A DNA stretch of 64,000 nucleotides from Lepas anatifera. Its lineage: Eukaryota; Arthropoda; Thecostraca; Lepadidae. Every line of letters starts with the position of its first letter. The stretch's first letter is position 1. Shown piece by piece: positions 51,528 to 61,863 of the stretch. The DNA lies in contig JAOTON010001948.1 in assembly GCA_034440635.1 (NCBI GenBank), positions 62,001 to 126,000 on the forward strand, in the 5' to 3' direction. The position numbers and the translations under genes are program-made. Under the pieces are notes generated by a model that was given only the letters and a program-made list of their open reading frames with translations, ran no database searches and had not been told where the DNA came from.

Positions 51528-52799
51528 TGTAAAAATTACAAAATATCTAAAAACCCACTACGCGGGGTAAATGACGGGCCGCGAAGTATGGGGATGCACA
51601 AGGCAATAGACTCATTAGGTAATGAAATAAATATACACTCATTTATATACTGACTTCCTCACTCCCAGCTACAATGGAAATATGGACAAACGCATCCAGC
51701 CCCAATGTATCATGGACTTGTCCTGAAATTGCTTGCTGATGGATTTTGATGAAATTCGAGGTAGAGAGGATATCAAAATTAATATGGAGAAAGCTCCGCC
51801 AGTCTATTATTTACACTGTACTATGGAAAAATCAGAAAATAAAAAATCAATATTAACGAGTCGACAGCAATAGTAAGATTTTCCTGGTAAGTCCCTCCTG
51901 GTTTGGTATTGTAGAAAAACGGCCAAAATTGTGAAGAACAGTACGTTTTGGCTAAAAAAAACGAGGCCAGGAAATTTCTGGGGCCATGGCCCTTATGGGC
52001 CCCATGATGTTCTTTCAGACCAAAAAATGATTCATTCGGATAAAGGTTGGATACGGACAAGAAACATTTACATCGAACGGTAAAACAATATAAAGGAACA
52101 ATGCCTCAAATGCGGAAATTTAAGCTTGAAGATGTCAAAACTGCTGAGCTCCAGCTTTGAGTTTCCATGTTAAATCATTGATTTCAGGGCACTGACATAG
52201 GCAGTGAGCCGGCACCAGTGGTGATCTGGGCTCATGGCATTATACAATGACTGATCACAAGGTAATGCACTCATTCTGGTCTGGATGTCACTTCAAGGTG
52301 ATGACGAATTGTAATCATCAACCCCACAATTATTCTCACGTATAAGGCATATTTTCAAGAATAATCATTACCTATTGGGGGGGAAGCAACCAGTCACTCT
52401 GAAAATTAAAGATTGATTGGTTAGATAATTCTATGATGCACTATTTAGGTGCATACACATGCGTGAGCATGAGTTGGGAAGCTGGATGTTAAGAAAAGGA
52501 GCGCTTTATCATCACCAAATTCCGGAAAACCAGGTATGAAACGCATTATCAGTCTCAGCTTCACATATTTTGCTTCACAGCTCATGTAGAAACAGCTCCA
52601 GTCAGGCATCCTCACGTTTATATGTAAAGAGCCCGAAATGTACTTTTCAATCAGATTTGGCCAGTGGTATGACGTTCAATCATGTTGTGGGCCATCGAGA
52701 TGCGTAAATTTTTGTTCTCCCAGATTTACTGCAGATTTATGGTTCTTAAACAGTGGGCCATGACTCCCTTTGAGGTCACAGACACTAGACTCCGCCCCG
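51528..52799. other. REXO2 5' side and intergenic DNA
   Basis: The REXO2 promoter should lie near 51530-51700. The rest is AT-rich with no recognised gene. Sequence near 52140-52330 has no clear repeat structure. Confidence 0.4.
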
Positions 52800-53300
52800 G
52801 TGGACCTCCAAGGCGGGTTGCGGACCAAAGCACGTAAGGAAGATGTTCGTATGCCTAAAGTGCGTACGCAAAAGCACGTACCAATGGCTAAAGTACGTAT
52901 AGATAAAGTACATACGCGTATAATAATCGTAATGGAAAAAAGTTCGTATGGAAAAAGCCCGTACAGGTTAAAGTACGTAAGGGTAAAATATTATAATGTA
53001 AAAAGTTCGTATGGAAAAAGTTCGCAAGGGTTAAAGTGCGTAGGATTAAAATGTTCGTAATAAAACAGTTCGTATAGAAAAAATTTCGTACGGGTTAAAA
53101 TACGTAGGGGTAACATGTTCCTAATGTAAAAAGTTCGTGTGGAAAAAGTTCGTACAGGATAAAGTACGTAGGAGCAAAATGTTCGTAGGGATAAAATGTT
53201 TCGTAATGACACAAATTCGTATGAGTCAAGTTCCTAGAGGTAAAATATTCGGCATGAACAAAAATCGTATGGAAAATTACACGGCATTACGTACAGAGGT
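52800..53300 (+). repeat. Array of AAAGTACGTA / AAAGTTCGTATGG words, left
   Basis: Words such as AAAAAGTTCGTATGG, TTAAAGTACGTAGGGG and TAAAATGTTCGTAATG recur in a rough 65-bp higher order. The block is the reverse complement in type of 56519-56725; ATGGCTAAAGTACGTATAGA occurs here (from about 52885) and, inverted, in the right block. It may be the subterminal repeat of a DNA transposon. Confidence 0.7.
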
Positions 53301-54180
53301 AATCAATCACCTGCCCACATCTCGCCGGGCTTTCAAATAGCTTGAGCGCAATGGCGGATATCTATGACCACTGACCAGGGGCGTCGCCACCGGGGGGCCT
53401 GGGGGACCGGGCCCTCCCGCTCTCGGAAAGTGGCGGGGAGGGGCCGGCCCCCGCTTTCTGTCCAGTGCCGCGCCCCGGATCGCATGCGCTTCGGGCTCTC
53501 CTAGCCACCGCCCAAATAAATTGCCTTGGTCCTGCCAATGTTTGTGTGTGCGCGGAGTGGAAGCTTCGAGTGAACTGCTTGTATGAAAGTGATTTGGCAG
53601 CATACGTGGATTCGAAAGAGGAGTGTTGCGTTTGAGTGGACCACGAGTGTTAAAGGGTGTTTTCTGAGAACATTCTGAGGTGAGTGCAGGAACAGCTACG
53701 GCTAATCTCAGCGTCACCTCTCATATGCAAGCAGTGATGGCAACTCTTCAAAACATCAGACCAATTGAGTTGTTGATCGGCGCTGCGATTATGCTGCACG
53801 CCTTGAATGCTGTCGTGCGTGTCGCCAAACCTGCTCCACCACCATGGGCTCAACGGTCGACCATGCCGGTGACCTTTGACCTCGCCGATCGCCCCGGGCT
53901 ACTGCGTGCGCCCGTACCTGCTCAAGCAACTGTACCTGGGCATCGTGGGAGTGGAAGTGGTGGAGACGCAGCTCGAAATCGGGGTCGGCGCTGTAGAGTC
54001 GACTGGAGTTTTGGGTTTTAGTCTGTATAGAAGCATCAGTCTGTTCTAGTTGCATCTGCGTACAGAGTGCCTGACAACACTGTGCGTCAAATTCGTTGTG
54101 ACTTCGACGATTTAAAATCCCAAATTCAGTTCATGTTACGTTAGCTAGATATCCCCGGTGAACCACGGTCAAAACAGGAG
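53301..54180. other. Low-confidence region left of the LINE
   Basis: CAGGGGCGTCGCC at 53376 resembles a hAT-type end but no matching right end was found. A frame around 53870-54010 is protein-like but unassigned. It may belong to the same composite element as the flanking arrays. Confidence 0.35.
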
Positions 54181-54338
54181 ACTTTAATCGCTGCCTTTTG
54201 AAAGTAAAACGCGATAGCAATTCGGATATAAAAACTTTGTTGGAGGCCTATAATATCGAAGTTGCAAATAATGTCCGTGCTACATATCGACCAGCCTGTA
54301 GTTTATGAGATATCATAGCCACAAATCGTCCTGACCTT

Positions 54339-55418
54339 GTGAAACGTACCGGTGTCACGAGGTGTCACTTTGGTGGGCCTCATGATTTCAGTCGTATTCT
54401 TTTGGTACATGAAACAAATGTTCGCACCAACCGTGGTTCTAATGTGCATAGACGTGCCATCAATAAGGTAGATGCCACTGCTTTCAACCAACAGCTTTAC
54501 ATCACCGATTGGTCACTTGTTTTCAATTATGATACTCCGACCGACAAGTGGAATGTTTTTTGCTCTGAACTCATCCACCAACTAGATGAAGCAGCACCAC
54601 TAAGATCCACTCGGTCCCTTCAAACCAATACGCCACGTGTGTCCGCGGAAACACAGTGCCTGTTGCGACAGAGACGCACCGCTCTCAGTAGCGGTGACCG
54701 CGCCGAGTATGCGCGCTTGAACCGCCTCTGCCGAGCTGCCATCCGTGGCGACTGTATGACAGTGTACACCAGAGAGATCAGTCAGGGACGGCGCGGTGGC
54801 TTGTGGCGTGTTCTTCAGCTGGTTACAGGGCGCAAACAAAAGCAGTGTTCTATACCGAGCATCCCAGCTGATGCACTGAATGATTATTATGTCTCGATCG
54901 GGCCAACTACAGCGGTCAGTGTCCCACCAGCTACTACTGTCGTGCCTACGTTTTTGCCTGGTGTTATGACTTGCTCTTTTAAAGTTCGACCCATTGACAT
55001 TCAAACGCTTTGTATAACTTTAGCTTCCATGCGGCCTTCTAAATCCACAGGTGTTGATGGAGTCAGTATTTCTCTGCTTCAAAAATATTTCTTTGGGATT
55101 GGCTTTCCTCTGCTTTATATCATAAATTCTTCTTTGACAACCGGGTCTGTTCCAAAGGATTGGAAACATGCTCTGGTGACTCCTATCCCAAAAGGCAGGG
55201 TGGCTGCGGAGCCATCTGACACTCGGCCAATATCAATCCTCCCGGCTATTACTAAATTGGTAGAACGTGTCGTGCAAAAGCAACTCTCTCATTACCTGGA
55301 AGCCAACAATTTACTTTCCGATGCACAACACGGCTGTAGAAAACACAATTCTACCGAATCAGCTCTCCACGTGATCACTGACGTAGCTCTTCAGGCTCTG
55401 CAAGAAGGTAAAATTTAA
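54339..55418 (+). pseudogene. Reverse transcriptase fragment, N-terminal half
   Basis: This 359-codon open piece covers the region before and in RT motifs 1-2a, including RPSKSTGVDGVSISLL, typical of CR1/L2/Jockey elements, and VPKDWKHALVTPIPKG. It ends at a TAA, after which the same frame continues with motif A. Confidence 0.82.
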
Positions 55419-55657
55419 ATCCTGGTCCTCTTGGATCTTTCGAAAAGTTTTGCTGTAGTGCCGCACTCAAAATTACTTCATGAACTTAACCTTTACGGTA
55501 TAGAGACCAGCTGGTTCCGTAGCTACCTTGAGGGCCACACACAGCAAGTTCAGATGCGTAGTATCAAATAAAAAATTCGGGATAACAACATTGGGGTTTT
55601 CCAGGGAGGATCATTATCGTGTTTGATGTACATGCTGTATGCTAACGACCTGAGTTT

Positions 55658-56122
55658 ATGTGTGTCGGCAGCGATGTCACAGTCGTGCAGTACGCTGACG
55701 ACACACAGGTTCTTGTCAGCGGCAAGAAAGGTAATATCCAGCAGGTCTTTACTCGCATCCAGGCTGCTCTGTGCTATCGTGGAGGCACTTGTTTTCTCCA
55801 TTGTGCGATACTGTTTACCTATACAGGGCTCGTGTGGAAAAGTCCAGACCCATCGTGTACAGAAAATTATCAACTTCGCAGCGCGTGTTGTACCGGGCGC
55901 CGGCGTTATGATCATGTCTCGGATGCTGTTAAGCAGCGTGGCTGGCTCACTGCCGAACTTCTAATCCAATACCACACTGCTACCGCTGTGAACCGAACTG
56001 TGGTGACGGGACTGCCTGCACACATCAGACAGACTTTTGGACTGCGGGGGAGTGAGGTGCACAGCAATGCCAACAAGCAGACTCTCCGCCGATACGCTCT
56101 GGTCGGTCGCCGCCGTTTGTGA
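55658..56122 (+). pseudogene. Reverse transcriptase fragment with YADD
   Basis: This piece contains VVQYADDTQVLVSGKKG, the metal-binding motif C of reverse transcriptase. It then reads into diverged sequence and the 3' part of the LINE. It is out of frame with the upstream fragment. Confidence 0.75.
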
Positions 56123-56518
56123 TACAGAGACGTATCTATACTCCACCAAATAGGAATACGACCTGGTGCACCCCACTTTCGACAAGATCTGAGAGCGGCG
56201 CTGATACGCTGTGGTGCTGAATAGGGACGAACGTGCGCTTGATTTCTGGTTGGCAAATGATGCGAAAGTGTCGATCGATATTGAATGTTTATGGCCATGC
56301 ATGTGTGTATTTTAGGTTGTTATCCCTTTTTACTCTTTATTTACACTTTGACGTGGACAAGTGAAAAGCCCTCTGAAGTGGATCTTGTTCGAATAAATCT
56401 GAATCTGAATTTGAATCTTTTGGCTGGAAATACTATTGAAAATGTCACGTTTGAGTGAACATGGGGCTTCATCACGAGCCCCAGCCCCCCCCGCTGGCGC
56501 CGGCCCTCCCACCCGTAC

Positions 56519-56725
56519 ATGCATTTGCTTACGTATTTTTGCATAGGTACTTTTGCGTACATGCTTTTGTCATACGAATTTTATACCCCGCGTAAATTCG
56601 CTTACGAACTTTTGCGTACGCACTTTTTTCATACGAGTTTTATACCCTGCGTAAATTCACTTACGAACTTTGCGTACGAAGTTTATCTATACGTACTTTA
56701 GCCATACGAACTTCGGTCCGTCAAT
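56519..56725 (-). repeat. Array of TACGTACTTT words, right, inverted to 52800
   Basis: GCTTACGAACTTTTGCGTACG and related words repeat with about 30-bp and 60-bp spacing. On the minus strand the block resembles the left array in word content and order, so the LINE and its flanks lie between inverted arrays about 3.2 kb apart. Confidence 0.68.
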
Positions 56726-57385
56726 CCTCCGAGTCACCTTTGCCCTGGCAGGATCAAACACTCCCTCTCGATATCGGCTGCTATGCTAAAATAGCAAAGA
56801 GACGCGAATGCTTGTGGAGGGCTCATAGAAATCCACCAAGAAACTGCAGCTGTTACTTTTTGGCTGAGGTCCATATTGAGGTCATGACGGGTCAAAGAAG
56901 GTGACAGGTACGAGAAAAGTTTCTGGGCTCCAGAATCTGACGGAGATGAACACATTTTTAGGTACCATTCGCTTTCTCTCATTACGGCGAACCGAATGCT
57001 GTATGATTTGACTGTATGAGGTCAAAGAATAAAAATGCAATGCCGTAAAGTCAGGTCACGGTGTGCAGTTTTTGGTCCCGGCAGACAAAAATGCGAGGGG
57101 GTGTTCAACCACCCTCCCCACCGGGGCAATAGTTAGGGGATCACACAGGCCCATGAACTGCACAAGGAACAGGGGCGGATCCAAGGGGGCCCCTGAAATT
57201 CATCTCGCAGGCCTCCACAGTTGTTCTCGGGCCCCTACCTCGGAGGTCCCACGAGCCCCGCGACGGAAGCCTCGCTTCCACACTGTGTGATGGCAGCTGA
57301 CGCGCTCCAGTCAACCAGATTACCCTCTAAGGAAATGTTCGCTTGTAAGGCGAGGTTGACAAAAAATTAAACATTTTGACACCAG
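56726..57385. other. No gene seen
   Basis: Intergenic sequence with a short GC-rich stretch (57130-57260) that resembles transposon ends (GGGGCGGATCC near 57172). No complete element was resolved. Confidence 0.35.
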
Positions 57386-58592
57386 GAAAGAAGATAATTT
57401 GTATTTGTATTTGCGTAAACACCAACAGGATGTATCCCAATTACAGGTGCAGTCAAGTGGTAAAAAAGGTAAATAAGTTATATAAGCGTAGTAGCACGAA
57501 CAATACATCATTAAACGACGGTCTAAACATCTAAACATCTGTAAAAGTATAAAAACGGGTCATATACATGCCTACAGGCCTAACAAAAGACATTTCCACG
57601 GTCACAGAGCGCACTCATTGTAATCACACAAATGGCCTTAGGCTATTCGCGAATTGTCTGGCCACCGATTTGAAGGTGAAATGCGTTGAGTCAAAAAAAT
57701 CAACATCTCTGCTGGAGTTGAGAAAATCATTAGTGAGCACCGGAATGCATCCTGCAGAATAAAGACCTCTTTACAGTGTTCACTCTGGCGTATGGAACAT
57801 TCCACAGCCTCTGTACTCGCGATACACGCCCCTGCACTAATAGGCCGAAATATCCCATCACATGGGGACAGTCAAGACATCCAGAGAAAATGTTATGCAA
57901 ATAAAGCAAGTCATATTGCGCGAGTCTCGAACGAATTGAAGGAAGCTTAAAATTTAGTAAAAGCGTGTTATAGTCAGTGACTGCGATTGGTCTGTCCGAC
58001 TTCACGGCGAACCACATAAGGAACTTATGCTGAATCTGTTCCAGGCGTTTCAGGTTGGTGACAGCTGTGCCAGCCCACACTACACAACCATATTCCAATA
58101 TCGACCGGACATGAGCAAAGTACGCACTTGTGACTGACTGGCATCTCAGTCTACCGCCGTGCCGACATTGTGGGATTTGCATGCTTCTTATAAGAAGCCC
58201 CAACATGCAGTTTGCTCGTGCTACTACTGAGTCAATATGATTTGAGAATGTAAGTTTTGTGTCAAGTAGGACGCCCAGGTCCCGAGTCTCCGTGCGGCGC
58301 TCCAAAATTGAATGATCCAATGAATATCCGGCCAAAATGGGGGAATTTCGAAGGGTGAACGTTATTACATGACATTTTGAAGGATTCATTTTCAAAAGCC
58401 AGGATTTCGACCACGCGGAGAGTCGTTCCAGGTCCGCTTGCAGGTCATCTGCGTCGGCTGAACATTTTATGCGATTAAAAATCTTGACGTCATCAGCGTA
58501 CATGACGCATTGCGTCGGTATGCAGTGTGGTAGGTCTGCAGTAAAACATATAAAAAGTAAAGGGCCACAGACACTGCCTTCCGGCACCCCTG
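57386..58592 (-). mobile_element. 5'-truncated non-LTR retrotransposon (Jockey/CR1-type RT)
   Basis: On the minus strand it starts abruptly within the conserved GVPEGSVCGPLLF block and runs to the RT end, a 3' UTR, and a short ACAAATACAAAT tail at the low-coordinate end. Abrupt 5' truncation is normal for LINE insertions. Confidence 0.82.
57730..58587 (-). pseudogene. Reverse transcriptase C-terminal half
   Basis: This 285-codon open frame contains PEGSVCGPLLF (motif B), MYADDVKIF (motif C, YADD), NPSKCHVITF (motif D), LGVLLDTKLTFSNHID (motif E), and the thumb region with ILEYGCVVWAGT and LKRLEQIQHKFL. It is open throughout, so the copy is recent, but it lacks the endonuclease and the first half of the RT. 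Confidence 0.85.
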
Positions 58593-61473
58593 AAAGGACA
58601 AACCCCTAAACCCTAACAATCGTCTCGGGGGCCCACTGCTGCAGGGGAAAATAATACTTGGGCAAGGCACGAAGTCTTACGCAGTGGGCTTTCAGACAAT
58701 TATCAATTTTCCGCCATGTGCCATACTAGAAAATTTACTCAGCGTAAGAAACCCGTGGAATTTTTTCACATTTTCGTAAATATCAAGTAAATACACTTTG
58801 GTTATCATGTTTTATTTTTTTCTTGAAAAGTCTGTAATACTTTCCACAAAACCATTCCCGAATCAAATAACATTTTCATCAATCCTTAACACTGTTTGAA
58901 GTTACCTACGATTTCAATGTAGGGGCATGCCACACAAATCGACAAGACGATAACACCCTCATGTCTCAGATTTCGGTGTATTTTTGGCAGGGGGGCTATT
59001 GATGGAGATGATGATGATTTTCGTATTAATTTTCCTCCCTGACTTACGGTTTGAAAATTATAGCCTCACGCATTTTGACCATACCCACTTGCATGTCTTT
59101 TTGAAATACGAAATTTTACCTGTATGCTTCTACAAATGCCGTAAAAACTTGATCTAGGTATCTTAAGGACGAATCTCTCCCTTTAATACAAATTTAAAAC
59201 ATAAAATCAAAATAAAAAAAAAAAAAAAAAAAATAAAAAAAAAAAAAATTTTTTTTTTTTTTTTACGAATGCTGGCTTATTAGAAATATGATTCAAAAAA
59301 TTAAATTTTAAAGATATACATTCTTTAATTTTTCAAAATCTATAAAACGATTTTCCTACGAATTACTTTTAACTTTTTGAGGCTCACATTACTCTTTATA
59401 CTTTTTTCTATAAAATTCAGTAATAAAAGGAGTGGAGACTGTAACAGAAAGCGAGATCTGAGCTCCCATACGTCCCGATCCCTACTTCTGTGAGGTTCGT
59501 GCACCAGCGCGGCCCGCCGTCGCTGCAACTATCAAACAACTCTGGTCACGAAAAAGGTGTCAATGGTGGAATTGGTCGGATATGAGGGTAAGGATGTATT
59601 AAATTGTTATCAATGTCCCATTCCTTAACACCCGCACTGGAGAGGCTTCCGACACTTACGGGTACTGGAGGGGGGACTGGTAGGCCCCCTGAGCTCTCGG
59701 AAACTAGGAGGCTTAGAAAAACTCCGGTTGGGGATTGGGTGGGAACTATTGAAATATATATTGTGCCTGATCTTAATTGACCTAGGTCAGTATCGTCAAG
59801 TTCAAACGAGGTCATAAAGGTCAAGTATTAGCCGTGCTGGGTATTCATCCGGAAATGCCGTGATTAAGCTCAAAGAAGTCCAGAATGCACTAAAAACAGA
59901 GGAAGGTCATAGTGAGAACGTCCCCAAGAATTGTAAACCTAATTTTTGGGGTTAAGGTCATTCAAGGTCATAGACCTAAGACGTCACAATATGACATATT
60001 CCCCTTATTTACACAATGACTAGAACCATAGCAACCGTTGGACGGGAAATGAGCATTGACCTTCACCCATAACATTTTAATTTGGCCTGTGACCTTGACA
60101 TTTACACTGATTTATCTTAACTATGACGTAGCATACTACACGTCGTACTGGGTAACGCCATCCGACCGGAAGCACCGGACCAATGACTTTGAGAATGCTG
60201 GTATGGCCTTGAAATGTGACCTTGACCTTCATGAGGGGTGATATTGACATATAATCTCGTTTTATATGGCGCTATAACGTTGCCAGTTGGTCTTTGATCC
60301 ACGCGAACTGGTGCAACCGCGCGATTGCAGCGATCTCAAAATAAAGGGTTAAACTTTGAAAGCCTATAATTACAAAACTGAGGCCGATTTTCAAGGTTAT
60401 TTAACCAATCGACGTGCCATTGAATATTATCAAAAGTAGCGAAATACAGCGGCGGCGCTGCCATAGAGGCACATTAGGCACTGCCTAGCCACTTTTAAAT
60501 GTCGAAGTAGTTATGTATTTTATGTGGAATAAATATAAATTAACTAGATGTTTAAGTTACAGCGAATATTCCTTTTTCGGATCACTGGGTCAAAGAGCCG
60601 ATACTATGCACCTCTGAAAATCCACGTTCGCAGCTCTTACCGTCAACAAGTGTGATCTTAGGCACTTCGCGATTTCGCTGAATCTGCCTAACACCGTGGC
60701 AAACCTAACGTGTGCTTTTTGATTGACATCTCTAATACCTAAATTGTTAATGTAATGGAGCATTGTAATACAACTAAAAAAGTATAAATTCATTTTTTTC
60801 ATGGTTAATGCGTTCATAATATATTAATTTAAGTTCTAACTCACAATCTCTTTACCTCATTCATTCAGACGCGAGTTAAATCAGCCTGCTAGGCTTGCCT
60901 AACAAGCTAGCACGTGCGATGCCGCGTCTTAGGACCTTTAATACAGCCGATTCGTTTATTGACAGTCTTGTATGCGCGGATGTTTAGTCTTCTCTGGTGC
61001 GGGACAGTTGTTTGGCAATTATGAGCAAGATATTTAATTTGTGAAACCCCTATGAAGAATGTGAGTCATGGCACGGCACAACATCTGGAGGATAAAATTT
61101 AAAAAAATTCGTTCACAAATCGATCGTACAGCGAGAAATTGGACGTCATAAACAATGAAGTGCCGAAGCTGTCCTTGAAATGGGAAGCTCTCGTGAGAAC
61201 GTTGTCCTTCCCGGCTTACATACCTACCTATCTATCCTTCTTGAATTTTGCCTTGTACCTTCATATACTGCCGCATAACCGTTTCCACAATCCACCAACG
61301 TGTTTTTTTCAATTTGTATGATATTAAACATTTTGACATACATATCATTTTTGCTCATCGACATGAGCTTGTCCCCTCTCCAGCCGACCTGCTGTAATCG
61401 GCCCTGTCTAATATCAGGTAAAAAGCCAGGGCAACGTCCTTACCTCTAAGCCAATCGTGCCCAGGCTGTCATA
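58593..61473. other. Non-coding; poly-A/T tract and AGGTCA-rich segment
   Basis: At about 59214-59264 a long A run passes directly into a long T run. Between 59779 and 60240 there are many AGGTCA/TGACCT words: a TGACCTAGGTCA palindrome (59779-59790), a DR3 (59809-59823) and a DR4 (59955-59970). No gene is seen in this stretch. Confidence 0.5.
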
Positions 61474-61861
61474 ATGTTCAAGCGCCGCCACTGGCGAAAT
61501 AACGTTTTTTTTTGGCCACGAAAGGTTATCCGGCCACCCAGAATAAAAGTAGGTGAGGGCCTCCTAGGCTCCGCTCCAGGGTGCTTTTTTACACGCGCTG
61601 GTATGAGGCCCCGGGCCACCTTTACTGGCAGGAGGGTTACCCATCCCCTTACGATCTCAGCAAACATGCTTGGAAGGGGACACGGAAAGCAGTGTTCCAT
61701 TGCTTGCCTCGATCTCTACCCAAAATGCTTCAACAAAAAGTACTCAAATTAGCTACTGAGCTCAGAAAACGCTTCAATAAGGCAGTCGCGAGAAAACGAA
61801 CATTGAAGATTCGCAAGTTCGTACCGGTTAATTCGAAGACCGTTATTGTCCATGAGCTCTC
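61474..61861 (+). pseudogene. Unassigned coding-like fragment cut by a transposon
   Basis: A frame beginning LFYTRWYEAPGHLYWQEG, then SPYDLSKHAWKGTRKAVFH, and ending in a Lys/Arg-rich stretch looks like real protein sequence. The frame that precedes it (FKRRHWRNNVFFWPRK) is out of phase. It stops where the hAT-like element inserted at 61864. I do not recognise the family. It may be an old transposon or a broken gene. Confidence 0.3.
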
Positions 61862-61863
61862 GA

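Larger units (their letters stand above)
54190..56425 (+). mobile_element. Decayed non-LTR retrotransposon (CR1/L2-like RT)
   Basis: The reverse transcriptase reads in order through DWKHALVTPIPKG, DTRPISILPAITKLVERVV, and SDAQHGCRKHNSTESALHVI, then after a stop LLDLSKSFAVVPHSKLL, then in another frame QYADDTQV. The 3' end has a run of GAATCTGAATTTGAATC, a short tandem tail. It has at least one stop (about 55418), a frameshift before 55658, and a missing Asp in motif A (SKSFA where SKAFD is usual). It is not functional. Confidence 0.82.

Noticed and set aside
53376..53400. Left end of another hAT element (CAGGGGCGTCGCC)
   Set aside because: No matching right end or 8-bp duplication was found between here and 57 kb.
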